From CAZNVG01 sp964576475 (GTDB lineage: Bacteria > Patescibacteriota > Saccharimonadia > Saccharimonadales > CAZNVG01), in contig CAZNVG010000003.1 of NCBI GenBank assembly GCA_964576475.1, forward strand, positions 24,324 through 88,323: a stretch of DNA of 64,000 bases, given 5' to 3'. Positions 51,709 to 60,779 of the stretch are shown one piece after another. Each line of letters begins with the position of its first letter. The first letter of the stretch is position 1. Both the position numbers and the translations under genes were made by a program. The notes below the pieces were generated by a model. It saw only the letters and a list, made by a program, of their open reading frames with translations. It made no database searches and had not been told where the DNA came from.

Positions 51709-52998
51709 TCACGCAGCGACGTAGCCACCGGTCTTGGCGGTGAGCACGAAGTTGGCCTCGATGAAGTCGATGACTTCAGCTGGGTCGGTCTCGTGGTTGA
51801 AGACGATGTTCGGACCGTGCTGATCGAGGAAGACCGCATCCAGCGTGTTGCCCGAGGGCAGCGTGAAGCTTGTCAGGCCGTTGCTTGTGTTCTGGCCGCA
51901 CTCGTGACTGCCGCATTCGTACTCGCGCTGCGAGACGACGGGCACGAGTGAGCCTTCGCGGAGCGGGCAGTGGAAGTGGACGATGCTGTCCAGTTCCGGG
52001 TGTTCCTCGAAGACGATTCGCTGCGATTGTCCGCCGACCGAAGGCTTGCCACCCATGGCCGTGACCTGATCCGGACCGTCGGTGACCACCTGCACCAACC
52101 CCGTCGAAGCGAGGTTGTTGAAGTTGGTCTTGCGTCGACTGGTCAGGAACGTCGTCGGACCGATCTTGGCGGCGAAGTGCCCAGCCGTCACACCAAGGAA
52201 GGGCTTGTAGGCGCCTGCCTCGATGCAGTGGTTGACGACGGTGCGCAGGCTGTCGAACACCCGCTCGTCGTTCCAGTCCACTGGTTCGCCGGCGATGACC
52301 GTCGAACGCGTGAACGTCAGGTGCGAACGCAGGTAGGCCATCTCGGCCAGTCCACGCAGCGCCTCCTCGCGGTCGTGCGTCACGTGGTAGCGGGCCTCTT
52401 CGGGCGTCACCACCATGTTCAGCCGATTGACGACGTCGTTGACCAGCACCAGGTTGGCGGATGCCTCCTTGCAGAGCTTGAGACCCGCTGCGTACATCTC
52501 GTCCTCACTGGCACCAGCTGTCGTCTTGAATGCCACCAAGAAGATGTCCTTGCGAGGCTGACGGCCATCGACCGAGTCACGCCGGAACATGCCGACGAGC
52601 TTGTCGCTGGGAGTCAGACGGAGCAGTCGAGGGTCTTCGTCGTTGTTTGTGCTGAGGCGCTTGGAGTACTTGCCTGGCGTCACGTCACCAATCTGGCCAT
52701 CGAAGTCGACGACGGCAGGATTCCAGATGACGATCTTGGTGTTGTAGCTGAGCACCAGCTGGCGAGCCAGCTCACGCAGATCATCGTTGGTGACGATGTT
52801 GCTTGAGGGGTCTGCCATCTTGGTCAGGTGAACGTTGACGTCCACGCTCGTCCAGAAGGACTGACAGAGCTCCGCCAGCCGTCGCGCCGTCGTACCGTAT
52901 GCGGGGGCTGCCAGCGAAAGGTGACTGCGTACATGGCTGAGGGTACCTCCGCCGACGATGTGGACCTCGCGTCGATCTACTGCTGTGGTTACCTTCAT
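51709..52998 (-). CDS. GC-rich CoaB-like / class II aldolase-like fusion protein
   Basis: 429 residues. Residues 1 to about 190 resemble the phosphopantothenoylcysteine synthetase fold: HIVGGGTLSHVRSHLSLAAP at the start and IFLVAFKTTAGASEDEMYAA then ANLVLVNDV. From about 215 a class II aldolase/adducin-like domain follows: GVTAGHFAAKIG (compare GN-x-S-x-R), GGKPSVGGQS, IVHFHCPL (metal HxH) and FLDQHGPN (third His). GC-rich codons unlike the neighbours. Shine-Dalgarno GAGGAGAAATC, as in the first island. Enzymatic function unknown; domain assignments are by eye. Confidence 0.7.
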   Translation of the reverse strand: MKVTTAVDRREVHIVGGGTLSHVRSHLSLAAPAYGTTARRLAELCQSFWTSVDVNVHLTKMADPSSNIVTNDDLRELARQLVLSYNTKIVIWNPAVVDFDGQIGDVTPGKYSKRLSTNNDEDPRLLRLTPSDKLVGMFRRDSVDGRQPRKDIFLVAFKTTAGASEDEMYAAGLKLCKEASANLVLVNDVVNRLNMVVTPEEARYHVTHDREEALRGLAEMAYLRSHLTFTRSTVIAGEPVDWNDERVFDSLRTVVNHCIEAGAYKPFLGVTAGHFAAKIGPTTFLTSRRKTNFNNLASTGLVQVVTDGPDQVTAMGGKPSVGGQSQRIVFEEHPELDSIVHFHCPLREGSLVPVVSQREYECGSHECGQNTSNGLTSFTLPSGNTLDAVFLDQHGPNIVFNHETDPAEVIDFIEANFVLTAKTGGYVAA

Positions 52999-53051
52999 GA
53001 TTTCTCCTCTAGGATGGAAAAGTGCTAGCCCTGAATTTCAGAACTGCGCTC

Positions 53052-53080
53052 ATAGTAAATTTTGATAGCACAATCGTCAA
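53052..53080 (-). promoter_or_regulatory. Consensus promoter of the CoaB/aldolase-like gene
   Basis: On the minus strand TTGACG (53080-53075), 17 bp, TACTAT (53057-53052); leader of about 45 nt with a CTGAA/TTCAG hairpin before the Shine-Dalgarno. Confidence 0.75.
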
Positions 53081-53100
53081 TTAGTGTTTATAACGTAGTA

Positions 53101-53129
53101 TTGACACTTTAGATTTAACAGATTAAAAT
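53101..53129 (+). promoter_or_regulatory. Consensus promoter of the TrmB-type regulator
   Basis: TTGACA, 17-bp spacer, TAAAAT. TTGACACT recurs just before the start codon (53154-53161), a possible operator repeat for autoregulation. Confidence 0.7.
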
Positions 53130-53163
53130 AAATGCATAATAATGTCGGAGTGAAATTGACACT

Positions 53164-53958
53164 ATGGAAGATGAACTGATTCAAAAGTTAACAATCCTCG
53201 GATTGAGCGAAACGGAAGCTAAACTATACCAAATTGGACTTGGTCATGGTAATAGCGTGGGCGTTATCGAGCTACAAAAGCAAACTTCGCTAAAACGACC
53301 GACAATTTATCATGCGCTTGATACGCTGATGGCAAAAGGGCTTGTTGCGAAGGTAGCAGCTCAGAATAGACAGTTGTATAGCTTTACCCCTCCGAGCCAA
53401 CTTCAGCGCTTGGCACAGTCACAGGTACTTGAGTCGCAACGCAAATACAAGCTAGCTATCGAGCTAGAGCCGCTGCTTAACAATCTTCAGATTGAAGCAG
53501 GATCCACGGTCGTAAGTCACTATGAAGGTATTGAAGGAATCAAGGCGGTAGTCGATATTGCACTGTACTGTAAAAGCGCAACCTGGGACATACTTGCTCC
53601 GCGAAAGAACTTTTTCTCGGAATTTGATGATAGATATAGTAAATATTATCTGTCTACGCGTAAGCGTCACGGCATCACGACTCGATCTCTATGGGAACGA
53701 ACTGACGGTGAAATCGGTGCATTTCCATCGAGACCATTAAGTACAGAAGAGCAAAAAAAGCGCAATCCGCGGTATCTACCGCAGGTTATGCATGGTCGCT
53801 TTTCTTCATCAATGATTATCTTTGACGACAAAGTGGCTATACTTTCGTCGCTCAAAGATTGTGCAGCGATACTGATTACCTCTCAGGAAATATCAGACTT
53901 CTTCAGAACAATTTTTGAGGGGCTATGGAGTGTTTCTGATCCCTACGACAAAAAGTAG
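53164..53958 (+). CDS. TrmB-family transcriptional regulator
   Basis: 264 residues. N-terminal winged helix (IQKLTILGLSETEAKLYQIG, then SLKRPTIYHALDTLMAKGLV) and a TrmB-type C-terminal effector region with KVAILSSLKDCAAILITSQE. TrmB proteins sense sugars or other metabolites. Divergent from the GC-rich fusion gene with 165 bp between starts and back-to-back consensus promoters, so it is the obvious candidate regulator of that island. Confidence 0.88.
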   Translation: MEDELIQKLTILGLSETEAKLYQIGLGHGNSVGVIELQKQTSLKRPTIYHALDTLMAKGLVAKVAAQNRQLYSFTPPSQLQRLAQSQVLESQRKYKLAIELEPLLNNLQIEAGSTVVSHYEGIEGIKAVVDIALYCKSATWDILAPRKNFFSEFDDRYSKYYLSTRKRHGITTRSLWERTDGEIGAFPSRPLSTEEQKKRNPRYLPQVMHGRFSSSMIIFDDKVAILSSLKDCAAILITSQEISDFFRTIFEGLWSVSDPYDKK

Positions 53959-54038
53959 ACTAAACACAAGCATATCTCCTGTTAGAAAGTCTGCGACTCA
54001 TGTAGAATAGTTATAATGCTTTTCTCGAGGGAACGTGT

Positions 54039-57000
54039 GTGATCAGGGGACTTAAAAAGCACAGTAGCTGGTTGCTACCTGTTGCTACGTTTCTATTGCT
54101 CGGTACACTTGGTGTGTTCGTGCGTTTTAGTGAGCCGCTACAGCGTTCGCTTCAGAGGCTTTTTGCGGGTAGATCTGGCTTCGAATTGAGTCTCTATCCG
54201 CAGGCAATAGCCTTACTGCTGCTCATAATTGCGGTTGCGGTGTATGTGTTTATCGACTATCGACAGCATATCGAGCCACTCAAACGCGAAGATCCACATG
54301 TTCGATACTCACCAATGCATCATGTAAGAGTTGTAACATTGCCACTTGTTAAGTATCGATGGAAGAATCTAGCGTATTGGGTTGTCTACGGTGCTGCGAC
54401 ATTTTGGCTATGCGCTCTGATAATCGCTGTACCGATGCGCAGTTTATTGGCGGCTACCCCAAGCGTAACGACGCTTAGCCCAACTGCGATTACTACTACT
54501 TCCGCGACCCTCAACGGAACCATTTCTTCTGAAGGTGGAACGTACACGACGAATCGCGGTTTTCAATTTGGTAGCACGATAAGTTATGGCACAACGCTGA
54601 GTGAATCACTTGCCAATCCCACCTTTAGTTATAGTACAAAGTGGGGAAGCGGCGGATCGGGAAACGGACAGTTTTCTAGCCCTGAAGGATTAGCGAGAGA
54701 TAGCAGTGGGAACATATATGTAGTTGACTCCTATAACAGTAGGATTCAAAAGTTTTCTAGCAACGGGACATATATTACAAAGTGGGGTTCGTTTGGCTTC
54801 GGAAGCGGAGAGTTTAACTTCCCACATGGCATAGCGATTGATAGCTCTGACAATGTGTACGTTGCCGATAGTAGCAATAACCGTATTCAGAAATTTACGA
54901 GCGCAGGAGTCTATCTCACTCAGTGGGGAAGCGGCGGATCGGGAAACGGACAAATGCAAGGTGTTTCTGATGTAGGGATAGACCCATCCGGTAATGTCTG
55001 GGTTGCTGATACACTGAACAACAGAATTCAAAAGTTTTCAAATACAGGCACCTATATCTCCAAATTCGGCAGTTCGGGGTCGGGTAACTCCCAGTTCAAT
55101 ACGCCGTATGGGATAGATATTGATACTGCGGGCAATGTGTATGTGGCCGATCGAGGCAACAACAGAATTCAAAAGTTTACGAGCGGTGGTGTATATACGA
55201 CACAGTGGGGGTCTTTGGGATCTGCCAACGGCCAGTTTAGTAACCCGGCCGCCATATCGGTCGACACACACGGGTCTGTATATGTAACCGACAATAATAA
55301 CCATCGAATTCAACACTTCACAAATACTGGTGTGTTTGTTTCAAAATTTGGCTCGTCTGGGAGCGCAAATGGTCAGTTTTCTTATCCTGTCGCAGTGGTC
55401 AATGATGATTCCGGCGGATTATATATAAGCGATACAGGAAACGCACGAGTACAGAAGATTTCCTTATCAAGTGCGACAGGATCATTTACGGCAGCTGCTT
55501 CAAATCTTACCTGTGGCACAACCTATCACTACCGTGCATTCGCAACGAATACCGATGGCACGAGCTACGGCAGCGATCAAACATTACAGACAACGGATTG
55601 TCCGTCTATCCCTCCAACTGTGAGCTCTCAGGCCGCCACGAACCAAACGATAAGTACGGCCAAGCTCAATGGGACGATTGATTCAGTGGGTACGAGTGAT
55701 GCCACTAGCAGAGGCTTCGAGTATGGACCTACAAATAGCTATGGCGCCAACATTGCGCAGACGGGTTCATATACAACGGGCGCCTATGACGATACTGTTT
55801 CAGGACTTTCGTGCGGCACCACGTATCATTTCCGCGCATTTGCGACCAACGCTAGTGGCACGAGCTACGGCAGTGATATGTCTTTTGCGACTGCCGACTG
55901 CCCATCTATTCCGCCGAGCGTATCGACAGGATCAGGGCAATTAATCAAGAACTACAACGTAGTACTTGCCGGTTCATTGAACGCGATTGGTAGCAGTGCT
56001 GTTACGGCACGGGGCTTTGACTTTGGCGAGACAACTAACTACGGTGCGACCAAATATGCCAACACGGCTATCGATACCAATACACTGGGGTCGTTCACAC
56101 ATAGTGACGAGATTAATCTCAGATGTGGCGTAACGCTGCATTATCGTGCCTGGGCGGCTAACGCGGCAGGAGTCAGTTATGGCGACGATGCCACAATTAC
56201 CACCACGCCGTGCACCGATTTTAGTTTCAACGTCTCTCTCAATACTGCTGGCGAAATAAAAACAGGCGATAGCGTAAGTTATCACGTTAAGGTGAAGAAC
56301 GAAGGACCGGCGCCGGCCTGGGCTTATCTGAGGATATTTTTGCTCAGCGGGACAAACTTTGGCTATAGCAGTACAAGCTCGACTGCGTACAGCTGTCGTC
56401 GAGAAGGTGTCGCAAGTGGTATATACGGCTGGTCACAGTATACTAATGCCAGTCTATTGAGCTGTGGCTCTGAGTACTATCGTGATTTTGCCGTTGGAGA
56501 GAGTTTTGAATTTGATGTCATAGGTACAGCGCTAGGTGACTTTGTAAATAATCAAGCCTACTTGCGTGGCGTCTATGCCTACCCAACTGCAGAGCCGACT
56601 GAATCGGCGCGCTTAAGTGATGCACTTCTCGCGAGCAAAGATATCTTTGGCTTTAGTAGTAACAATGTTAGCTCCGCCACCTATACATTTGTCGCTCAAT
56701 CGCCGTCCGTGCAATCAGATACAAATGACAATGCACCGCTTCCGAATGAAAATTCTGATACCCAAAATAGCAATGTTATAGAAAAAGTATCTTCAGGTGC
56801 GATCGGTCAAATCCGTGATATACAAAATGCCGTCGTAAAGGGACTTATTACACAAGCTAAGAACTTACCTCAGGGTTCCGAGGTAACTATTCCGCTCATT
56901 CTCGTCATCGCCCTAATTGGTATCGCTGTGCTGTATGGGCGACAGGCATTGGTCGAGTTTAGGTTCCAGCGCAATCAAAATAAGCTCATTAAGCGATATA

Positions 57001-58139
57001 AAGCTACAAAACTTGCGAGCCAAAACTTTGTTGAGCTCACTAGTCACTACCTCACAACACCCATCACGACTATGCAAAGTACGATAGATTTGCTTGTGTC
57101 GCTCAAGAAAATACCGTTACGAGACAAGCCGCTTTATTACGAACCGATCACGGCACTGGCTGAGCATGTCAAGGCAGTCATAGCTGAATCTGAATCATTT
57201 AATGTGCAAATGCATAAGACCTCACCAACAGAACTTGACGCAATCGAACGCAATCCGTTGAGCCGTGCGAGCGTTTGGCTTCCAATAGTCATAACGGGTC
57301 TGTTAGGTGTTTTAATAAACTTAATTTTTCAAGCAGCCAATCGACCTCCTGTTGGCATTGGGGTGCTGACTCTGCAAATTGCTTGTTTTGTCCTCGGCTC
57401 CGGACTGCTTGTGTATACCTATAATGCAAAAGTTCGTAGTCGAAAGCTAAAACTCATGAGTACATACCAAATAGGCCTTGAAAAAGAACTCGCAAAGCGT
57501 CGAAAAGATTTCATTCACGATACGGCAGTACTGCTGCAGAAAGACTTGCGAAAGATTAAAACTGCCATCAAACCTCTGACAAAAATTCCCGAATCGCGCA
57601 CGCTATACGCAGGCTATGAAGGCTTCAGTGAGCTGCTTGATAAATTCCGATCATTCGACGACTTCACTCACGGCGACCTTACGAAGAGCTCAACAACTAA
57701 AGTACTTGCAGCAGCACAGGCAGCAATACTAGCGGCACGGGCGAAGGCGAATGAAAAAAACATTTCTATTCAAGCAGATATATCCCCAGAACTTACCTGT
57801 CGTTTGACCGAGCCGGCGCTGCAACAGCTACTAGATTCCGTAATTGATAATGCTGTGAAATTCAGCACAGCAGACTCAGTCGTTACCGTACTGGCGCACG
57901 AAGAGGACAACGAGCTAATACTCTCTGTGCATGATGATGGCATTGGCATCAAAGAGAAGTTACTGTCGCAACTTATGGCTCCTTTTTCACGAGCGACAGA
58001 CGTTATGCGCTTCGACTACCAAGGTATAGGCTTAAACCTCTATTTAAACAAGGTAATTCTTGAGCAGGCCAACGGAGCCATAGCAATTAGATCAAAAGTG
58101 AAAGCGGGCACTACGGTCACTATGCGAATTCCAGCATAG
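54039..58139 (+). CDS. Giant receptor histidine kinase with extracellular NHL propeller
   Basis: 1,366 residues, GTG start. Three N-terminal membrane segments (about 13-30, 55-75, 118-140). Outside: half of an Fn3-like domain (about 147-195), six NHL repeats (about 197-480, each with WGS-x-G then NRIQKF), the other half of that Fn3-like domain (CGTTYHYRAFATN), two more complete copies (about 525-725) and a DUF11-like domain. Then a membrane segment (about 947-968), a HisKA-like helix with His in TSHYLTTPITTM, two further membrane segments (about 1080-1140), and a HATPase (DNAVKF, DDGIGI, GIGLNL). Probably senses a surface ligand or host contact. Confidence 0.85.
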   Translation: MIRGLKKHSSWLLPVATFLLLGTLGVFVRFSEPLQRSLQRLFAGRSGFELSLYPQAIALLLLIIAVAVYVFIDYRQHIEPLKREDPHVRYSPMHHVRVVTLPLVKYRWKNLAYWVVYGAATFWLCALIIAVPMRSLLAATPSVTTLSPTAITTTSATLNGTISSEGGTYTTNRGFQFGSTISYGTTLSESLANPTFSYSTKWGSGGSGNGQFSSPEGLARDSSGNIYVVDSYNSRIQKFSSNGTYITKWGSFGFGSGEFNFPHGIAIDSSDNVYVADSSNNRIQKFTSAGVYLTQWGSGGSGNGQMQGVSDVGIDPSGNVWVADTLNNRIQKFSNTGTYISKFGSSGSGNSQFNTPYGIDIDTAGNVYVADRGNNRIQKFTSGGVYTTQWGSLGSANGQFSNPAAISVDTHGSVYVTDNNNHRIQHFTNTGVFVSKFGSSGSANGQFSYPVAVVNDDSGGLYISDTGNARVQKISLSSATGSFTAAASNLTCGTTYHYRAFATNTDGTSYGSDQTLQTTDCPSIPPTVSSQAATNQTISTAKLNGTIDSVGTSDATSRGFEYGPTNSYGANIAQTGSYTTGAYDDTVSGLSCGTTYHFRAFATNASGTSYGSDMSFATADCPSIPPSVSTGSGQLIKNYNVVLAGSLNAIGSSAVTARGFDFGETTNYGATKYANTAIDTNTLGSFTHSDEINLRCGVTLHYRAWAANAAGVSYGDDATITTTPCTDFSFNVSLNTAGEIKTGDSVSYHVKVKNEGPAPAWAYLRIFLLSGTNFGYSSTSSTAYSCRREGVASGIYGWSQYTNASLLSCGSEYYRDFAVGESFEFDVIGTALGDFVNNQAYLRGVYAYPTAEPTESARLSDALLASKDIFGFSSNNVSSATYTFVAQSPSVQSDTNDNAPLPNENSDTQNSNVIEKVSSGAIGQIRDIQNAVVKGLITQAKNLPQGSEVTIPLILVIALIGIAVLYGRQALVEFRFQRNQNKLIKRYKATKLASQNFVELTSHYLTTPITTMQSTIDLLVSLKKIPLRDKPLYYEPITALAEHVKAVIAESESFNVQMHKTSPTELDAIERNPLSRASVWLPIVITGLLGVLINLIFQAANRPPVGIGVLTLQIACFVLGSGLLVYTYNAKVRSRKLKLMSTYQIGLEKELAKRRKDFIHDTAVLLQKDLRKIKTAIKPLTKIPESRTLYAGYEGFSELLDKFRSFDDFTHGDLTKSSTTKVLAAAQAAILAARAKANEKNISIQADISPELTCRLTEPALQQLLDSVIDNAVKFSTADSVVTVLAHEEDNELILSVHDDGIGIKEKLLSQLMAPFSRATDVMRFDYQGIGLNLYLNKVILEQANGAIAIRSKVKAGTTVTMRIPA

Positions 58140-58219
58140 AAGAGCTAGTATTCCCAGTGGTCCATGCTAAGGTAATACTGTAGATGTAATCAACGAAACA
58201 AGAGGCTATTTTGGGAGCA

Positions 58220-58879
58220 ATGCACGATTTTCTTTCGAAGTATCCGACAAAGCATATTCCTGCTGGTGAATTGTTGTTGCTGCAAGGCGAAGTTCCGAGG
58301 GAAATATATGTTGTACGCAAGGGCTTGATTAAGTCGTATAACATTAGTACCGATGGCGTTGAAATGCCAATTGGATTTTATGTGCACGATGAGATAATTC
58401 CTATCGAATGGCTAATGGGCAAGGTGCCCGCTGCACTGTATTTTTATGAAACAATCAGCGACTGCGAGATATACAAAGTTCCGCCAGAAGATTTATTAAG
58501 GTGGCTTAAATCGAACAAAGAAGAACTTTTTAAAGTCTTTGAGTTATTTGTCGGCAGCTTTGTTGGCAAGAATATGAGACTAAATGCCTTGCAATATTCC
58601 AAAGCACGCGATAAGCAGTTGCATACGTTGTATTATCTATGCCTCGGCTATGGTCGCAAACTAACCCCTACGACGACACTTATAGAACTTCCTTTGACGC
58701 ATTTGACCTTGGCGAACCTAACGGGACTGACTCGCGAAACCACTGCGGTTGAGTTGAAGCGACTGGCTAACGAGAAAATTATTTCCTACGCCAAACAAGA
58801 ATATAAGGTGAATATGCCTAAGCTGGTTGACGCAATCAATGACGATTTCTATAAAGATCTAGATATAAAACTTACGTAA
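58220..58879 (+). CDS. Crp/Fnr-family transcriptional regulator
   Basis: 219 residues from the ATG at 58220 (a TTG at 58211 is possible). Cyclic-nucleotide-binding-like beta-barrel (HIPAGELLLLQGEVPREIYV) and a C-terminal winged helix with LTHLTLANLTGLTRETTAVEL. The Arg-Ser cAMP-binding pair is not evident, so the ligand may be something else. Located between the giant kinase and the REC/PAS-kinase pair. Confidence 0.9.
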   Translation: MHDFLSKYPTKHIPAGELLLLQGEVPREIYVVRKGLIKSYNISTDGVEMPIGFYVHDEIIPIEWLMGKVPAALYFYETISDCEIYKVPPEDLLRWLKSNKEELFKVFELFVGSFVGKNMRLNALQYSKARDKQLHTLYYLCLGYGRKLTPTTTLIELPLTHLTLANLTGLTRETTAVELKRLANEKIISYAKQEYKVNMPKLVDAINDDFYKDLDIKLT

Positions 58880-59251
58880 CTATTTGCCGGCAAGGGTCTG
58901 CTCGACAAGTTTCACGAGCATCTGAGGAGAAGCGAGAGACTTAACAAAGTATTTGTGAGCACCTAGTTTATAAGTATCATCAGTGTCGTCTTTCGTCTCA
59001 AGGTTACTGAGAACCAATATCTTTACATTTTTATGCGTATTCTGGATGTCATACTTTTTCAAAAACTCCTTACCGTTCATATTCGGCATTAGAATATCAA
59101 GCAGAATGAGATCGGGCTTAAAGGTCTCTGCTTTTTCAAGCGCCTCTTTGCCATCAAAGCAAGTGGCGACTTTGTAGCCATTTTTCTCGAGTACTATCTG
59201 AAAGGCTTTGTTTAAGTAGGCTTCGTCTTCAACGATTAGAATCTTTGTCAT
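58880..59251 (-). CDS. Single-domain response regulator (REC only)
   Basis: 123 residues from the ATG at 59251, which has TATAAT 7 nt upstream (leaderless); a longer frame to 59284 is less likely. Acidic pair VEDE, phospho-acceptor Asp in PDLILLDILMP, Thr/Ser in LVLSNLE and Lys in YFVKSLASP. No output domain. It is the likely partner of the PAS kinase encoded 39 bp upstream on the same strand. Confidence 0.93.
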   Translation of the reverse strand: MTKILIVEDEAYLNKAFQIVLEKNGYKVATCFDGKEALEKAETFKPDLILLDILMPNMNGKEFLKKYDIQNTHKNVKILVLSNLETKDDTDDTYKLGAHKYFVKSLASPQMLVKLVEQTLAGK

Positions 59252-59290
59252 CTCAGGCATTATACGTGATGGCGGGGTTGTCACAATGAA

Positions 59291-60568
59291 TTACCTTACA
59301 TCTTTCTTATTATTTTGTTGTTGATGCCCAACTGCATGAAAGCCGTACTTCGCCTTTGCGTCAGTTTTTGGCAGACTGACACGAAACGTACTGCCTCTGT
59401 TCTCGCGACTCGTAAAACTGACTTCGCCTCCAATGCTCTCAGCGATACCTTTGACGAGGTATAGCCCGAGACCTGAACCTGTCGTTTCAGTTCTGGTAAT
59501 GTTATCTGCACGGAAGAACTTCGTGAAGATTCTGTCATGTGCACTTTTTGGTATGCCGTATCCGTTATCTTTAACTGAAAAAACCACTTGCTGTGATTTT
59601 GATTCCAAACTAAGCGTTATTTTGCCCTGGGGTGGCGTGTATTTGATAGCATTACTTACGAGATTTGTATAAATTTCTCGCACCAAAAACGGATCAGTTT
59701 TTATAACGGTGTGATCAGTTTTTATTTGCAAGTCAACATTAAGTGCTTTTTGCTCAATCTTCGGAATAAGCTCATGAAGGATTTTCTTTATAAGTTTGTG
59801 AAGATCAGTTCGTTTGGGCTCGACCGCAACAGTGCCCGCCTCCAGTCTACTGATGTCAAGCAATGTAGTTATAAGCTCATTCATTCTATCGATCGAGCTG
59901 AGAATAACATCGACGAATTGAGATTGGTCTTCGTTTAATTCACCGACATAACCGTCAGATAGCATGTGCGCATAGGTGCTAATAGCAGATAGTGGTGTTC
60001 GAAGTTGATGAGATGCAAGAGAAATGAACTCGCTTTTCATGCGATCCACTTCTTCTTCTTTGGTGGCGTCTCGAAAAATCTCTATTGCTCCAACAGGACG
60101 CTTGTCTAGCAGAATTGGTGAAACCGTGAGGGATACAGGGAACCTGCTGCCGTCTTTTCGAACATAATAGACCTTCTTGCTAATAGGTTTGCCTGTGAAT
60201 ATGGCCTGGGTAATGGCTCTGTCGATTGGGCGTATTGGATGCGTCTCGCTGTCTTCGGCAATGATTGCTTTATGAAACCACTTACCAATGATTTCCTTTT
60301 CAGTGTAGCCAAGCATATCTAGTGCTGCTTTATTTATTCGAGATACTTTACCCTTTTCGTCGGTCGTAACGGCGCCGTCACCAATACCTAAAAAAACAGC
60401 ATCTGTTTTTGCGCGTTCTTCCTCAGCTTTCGCCGCGCGTTGTTCGAGTTCTTTTACTATCTCCTGAGGCCCAATATGATACTTGGGGAACTGTGCTAGC
60501 AACGCGGAGAGCTCTTTAGCCAGCTTTTTTGGATAGCGCTGAAAGTCTGGAAGTGAATTCTTCGACAA
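59291..60568 (-). CDS. Soluble PAS-domain histidine kinase
   Basis: 425 residues. The TTG start has ACGGAGGATCACTCGA upstream, inside the previous gene. A short helical part and coiled coil lead to a PAS domain (GIGDGAVTTDEKGKVSRIN), HisKA (SLASHQLRTPLSAISTYAHM) and HATPase (NLVSNAIKYTPPQG, DNGYGIP, TGSGLGLYLVKG). No membrane segment, so it senses an internal signal. Same-strand response regulator follows. Confidence 0.93.
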   Translation of the reverse strand: MSKNSLPDFQRYPKKLAKELSALLAQFPKYHIGPQEIVKELEQRAAKAEEERAKTDAVFLGIGDGAVTTDEKGKVSRINKAALDMLGYTEKEIIGKWFHKAIIAEDSETHPIRPIDRAITQAIFTGKPISKKVYYVRKDGSRFPVSLTVSPILLDKRPVGAIEIFRDATKEEEVDRMKSEFISLASHQLRTPLSAISTYAHMLSDGYVGELNEDQSQFVDVILSSIDRMNELITTLLDISRLEAGTVAVEPKRTDLHKLIKKILHELIPKIEQKALNVDLQIKTDHTVIKTDPFLVREIYTNLVSNAIKYTPPQGKITLSLESKSQQVVFSVKDNGYGIPKSAHDRIFTKFFRADNITRTETTGSGLGLYLVKGIAESIGGEVSFTSRENRGSTFRVSLPKTDAKAKYGFHAVGHQQQNNKKDVR

Positions 60569-60770
60569 TCGAGTGATCCTCCGTAATTAGTGAAACGGCA
60601 ATTTGTACCCAATCAGTGAGAGGTACAATATCGGCTCTGGTAAGTTGCTCGGGTGTTTTATCTAAGTGGTTAGCGATTTGTCTGTCAATAAATCGCTCAG
60701 CAGCAGGCCCCAAAAAATCGGCGGCCACGTCTACGACTTGGTCGTATAGGGTGGGAGTACTACGAGCCAT
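60516..60770 (-). CDS. Small protein coupled to the PAS kinase, 84 residues
   Basis: A helical, acidic protein (VVDVAADFLGPAAERFIDRQ, then TEDHSIVEEF). Its 3' end overlaps the kinase start by 53 bp and contains that gene's Shine-Dalgarno. No known motif. The overlap suggests a role with the kinase, perhaps as a regulatory subunit. Confidence 0.7.
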   Translation of the reverse strand: MARSTPTLYDQVVDVAADFLGPAAERFIDRQIANHLDKTPEQLTRADIVPLTDWVQIAVSLITEDHSIVEEFTSRLSALSKKAG

Positions 60771-60779
60771 AATATTTAT

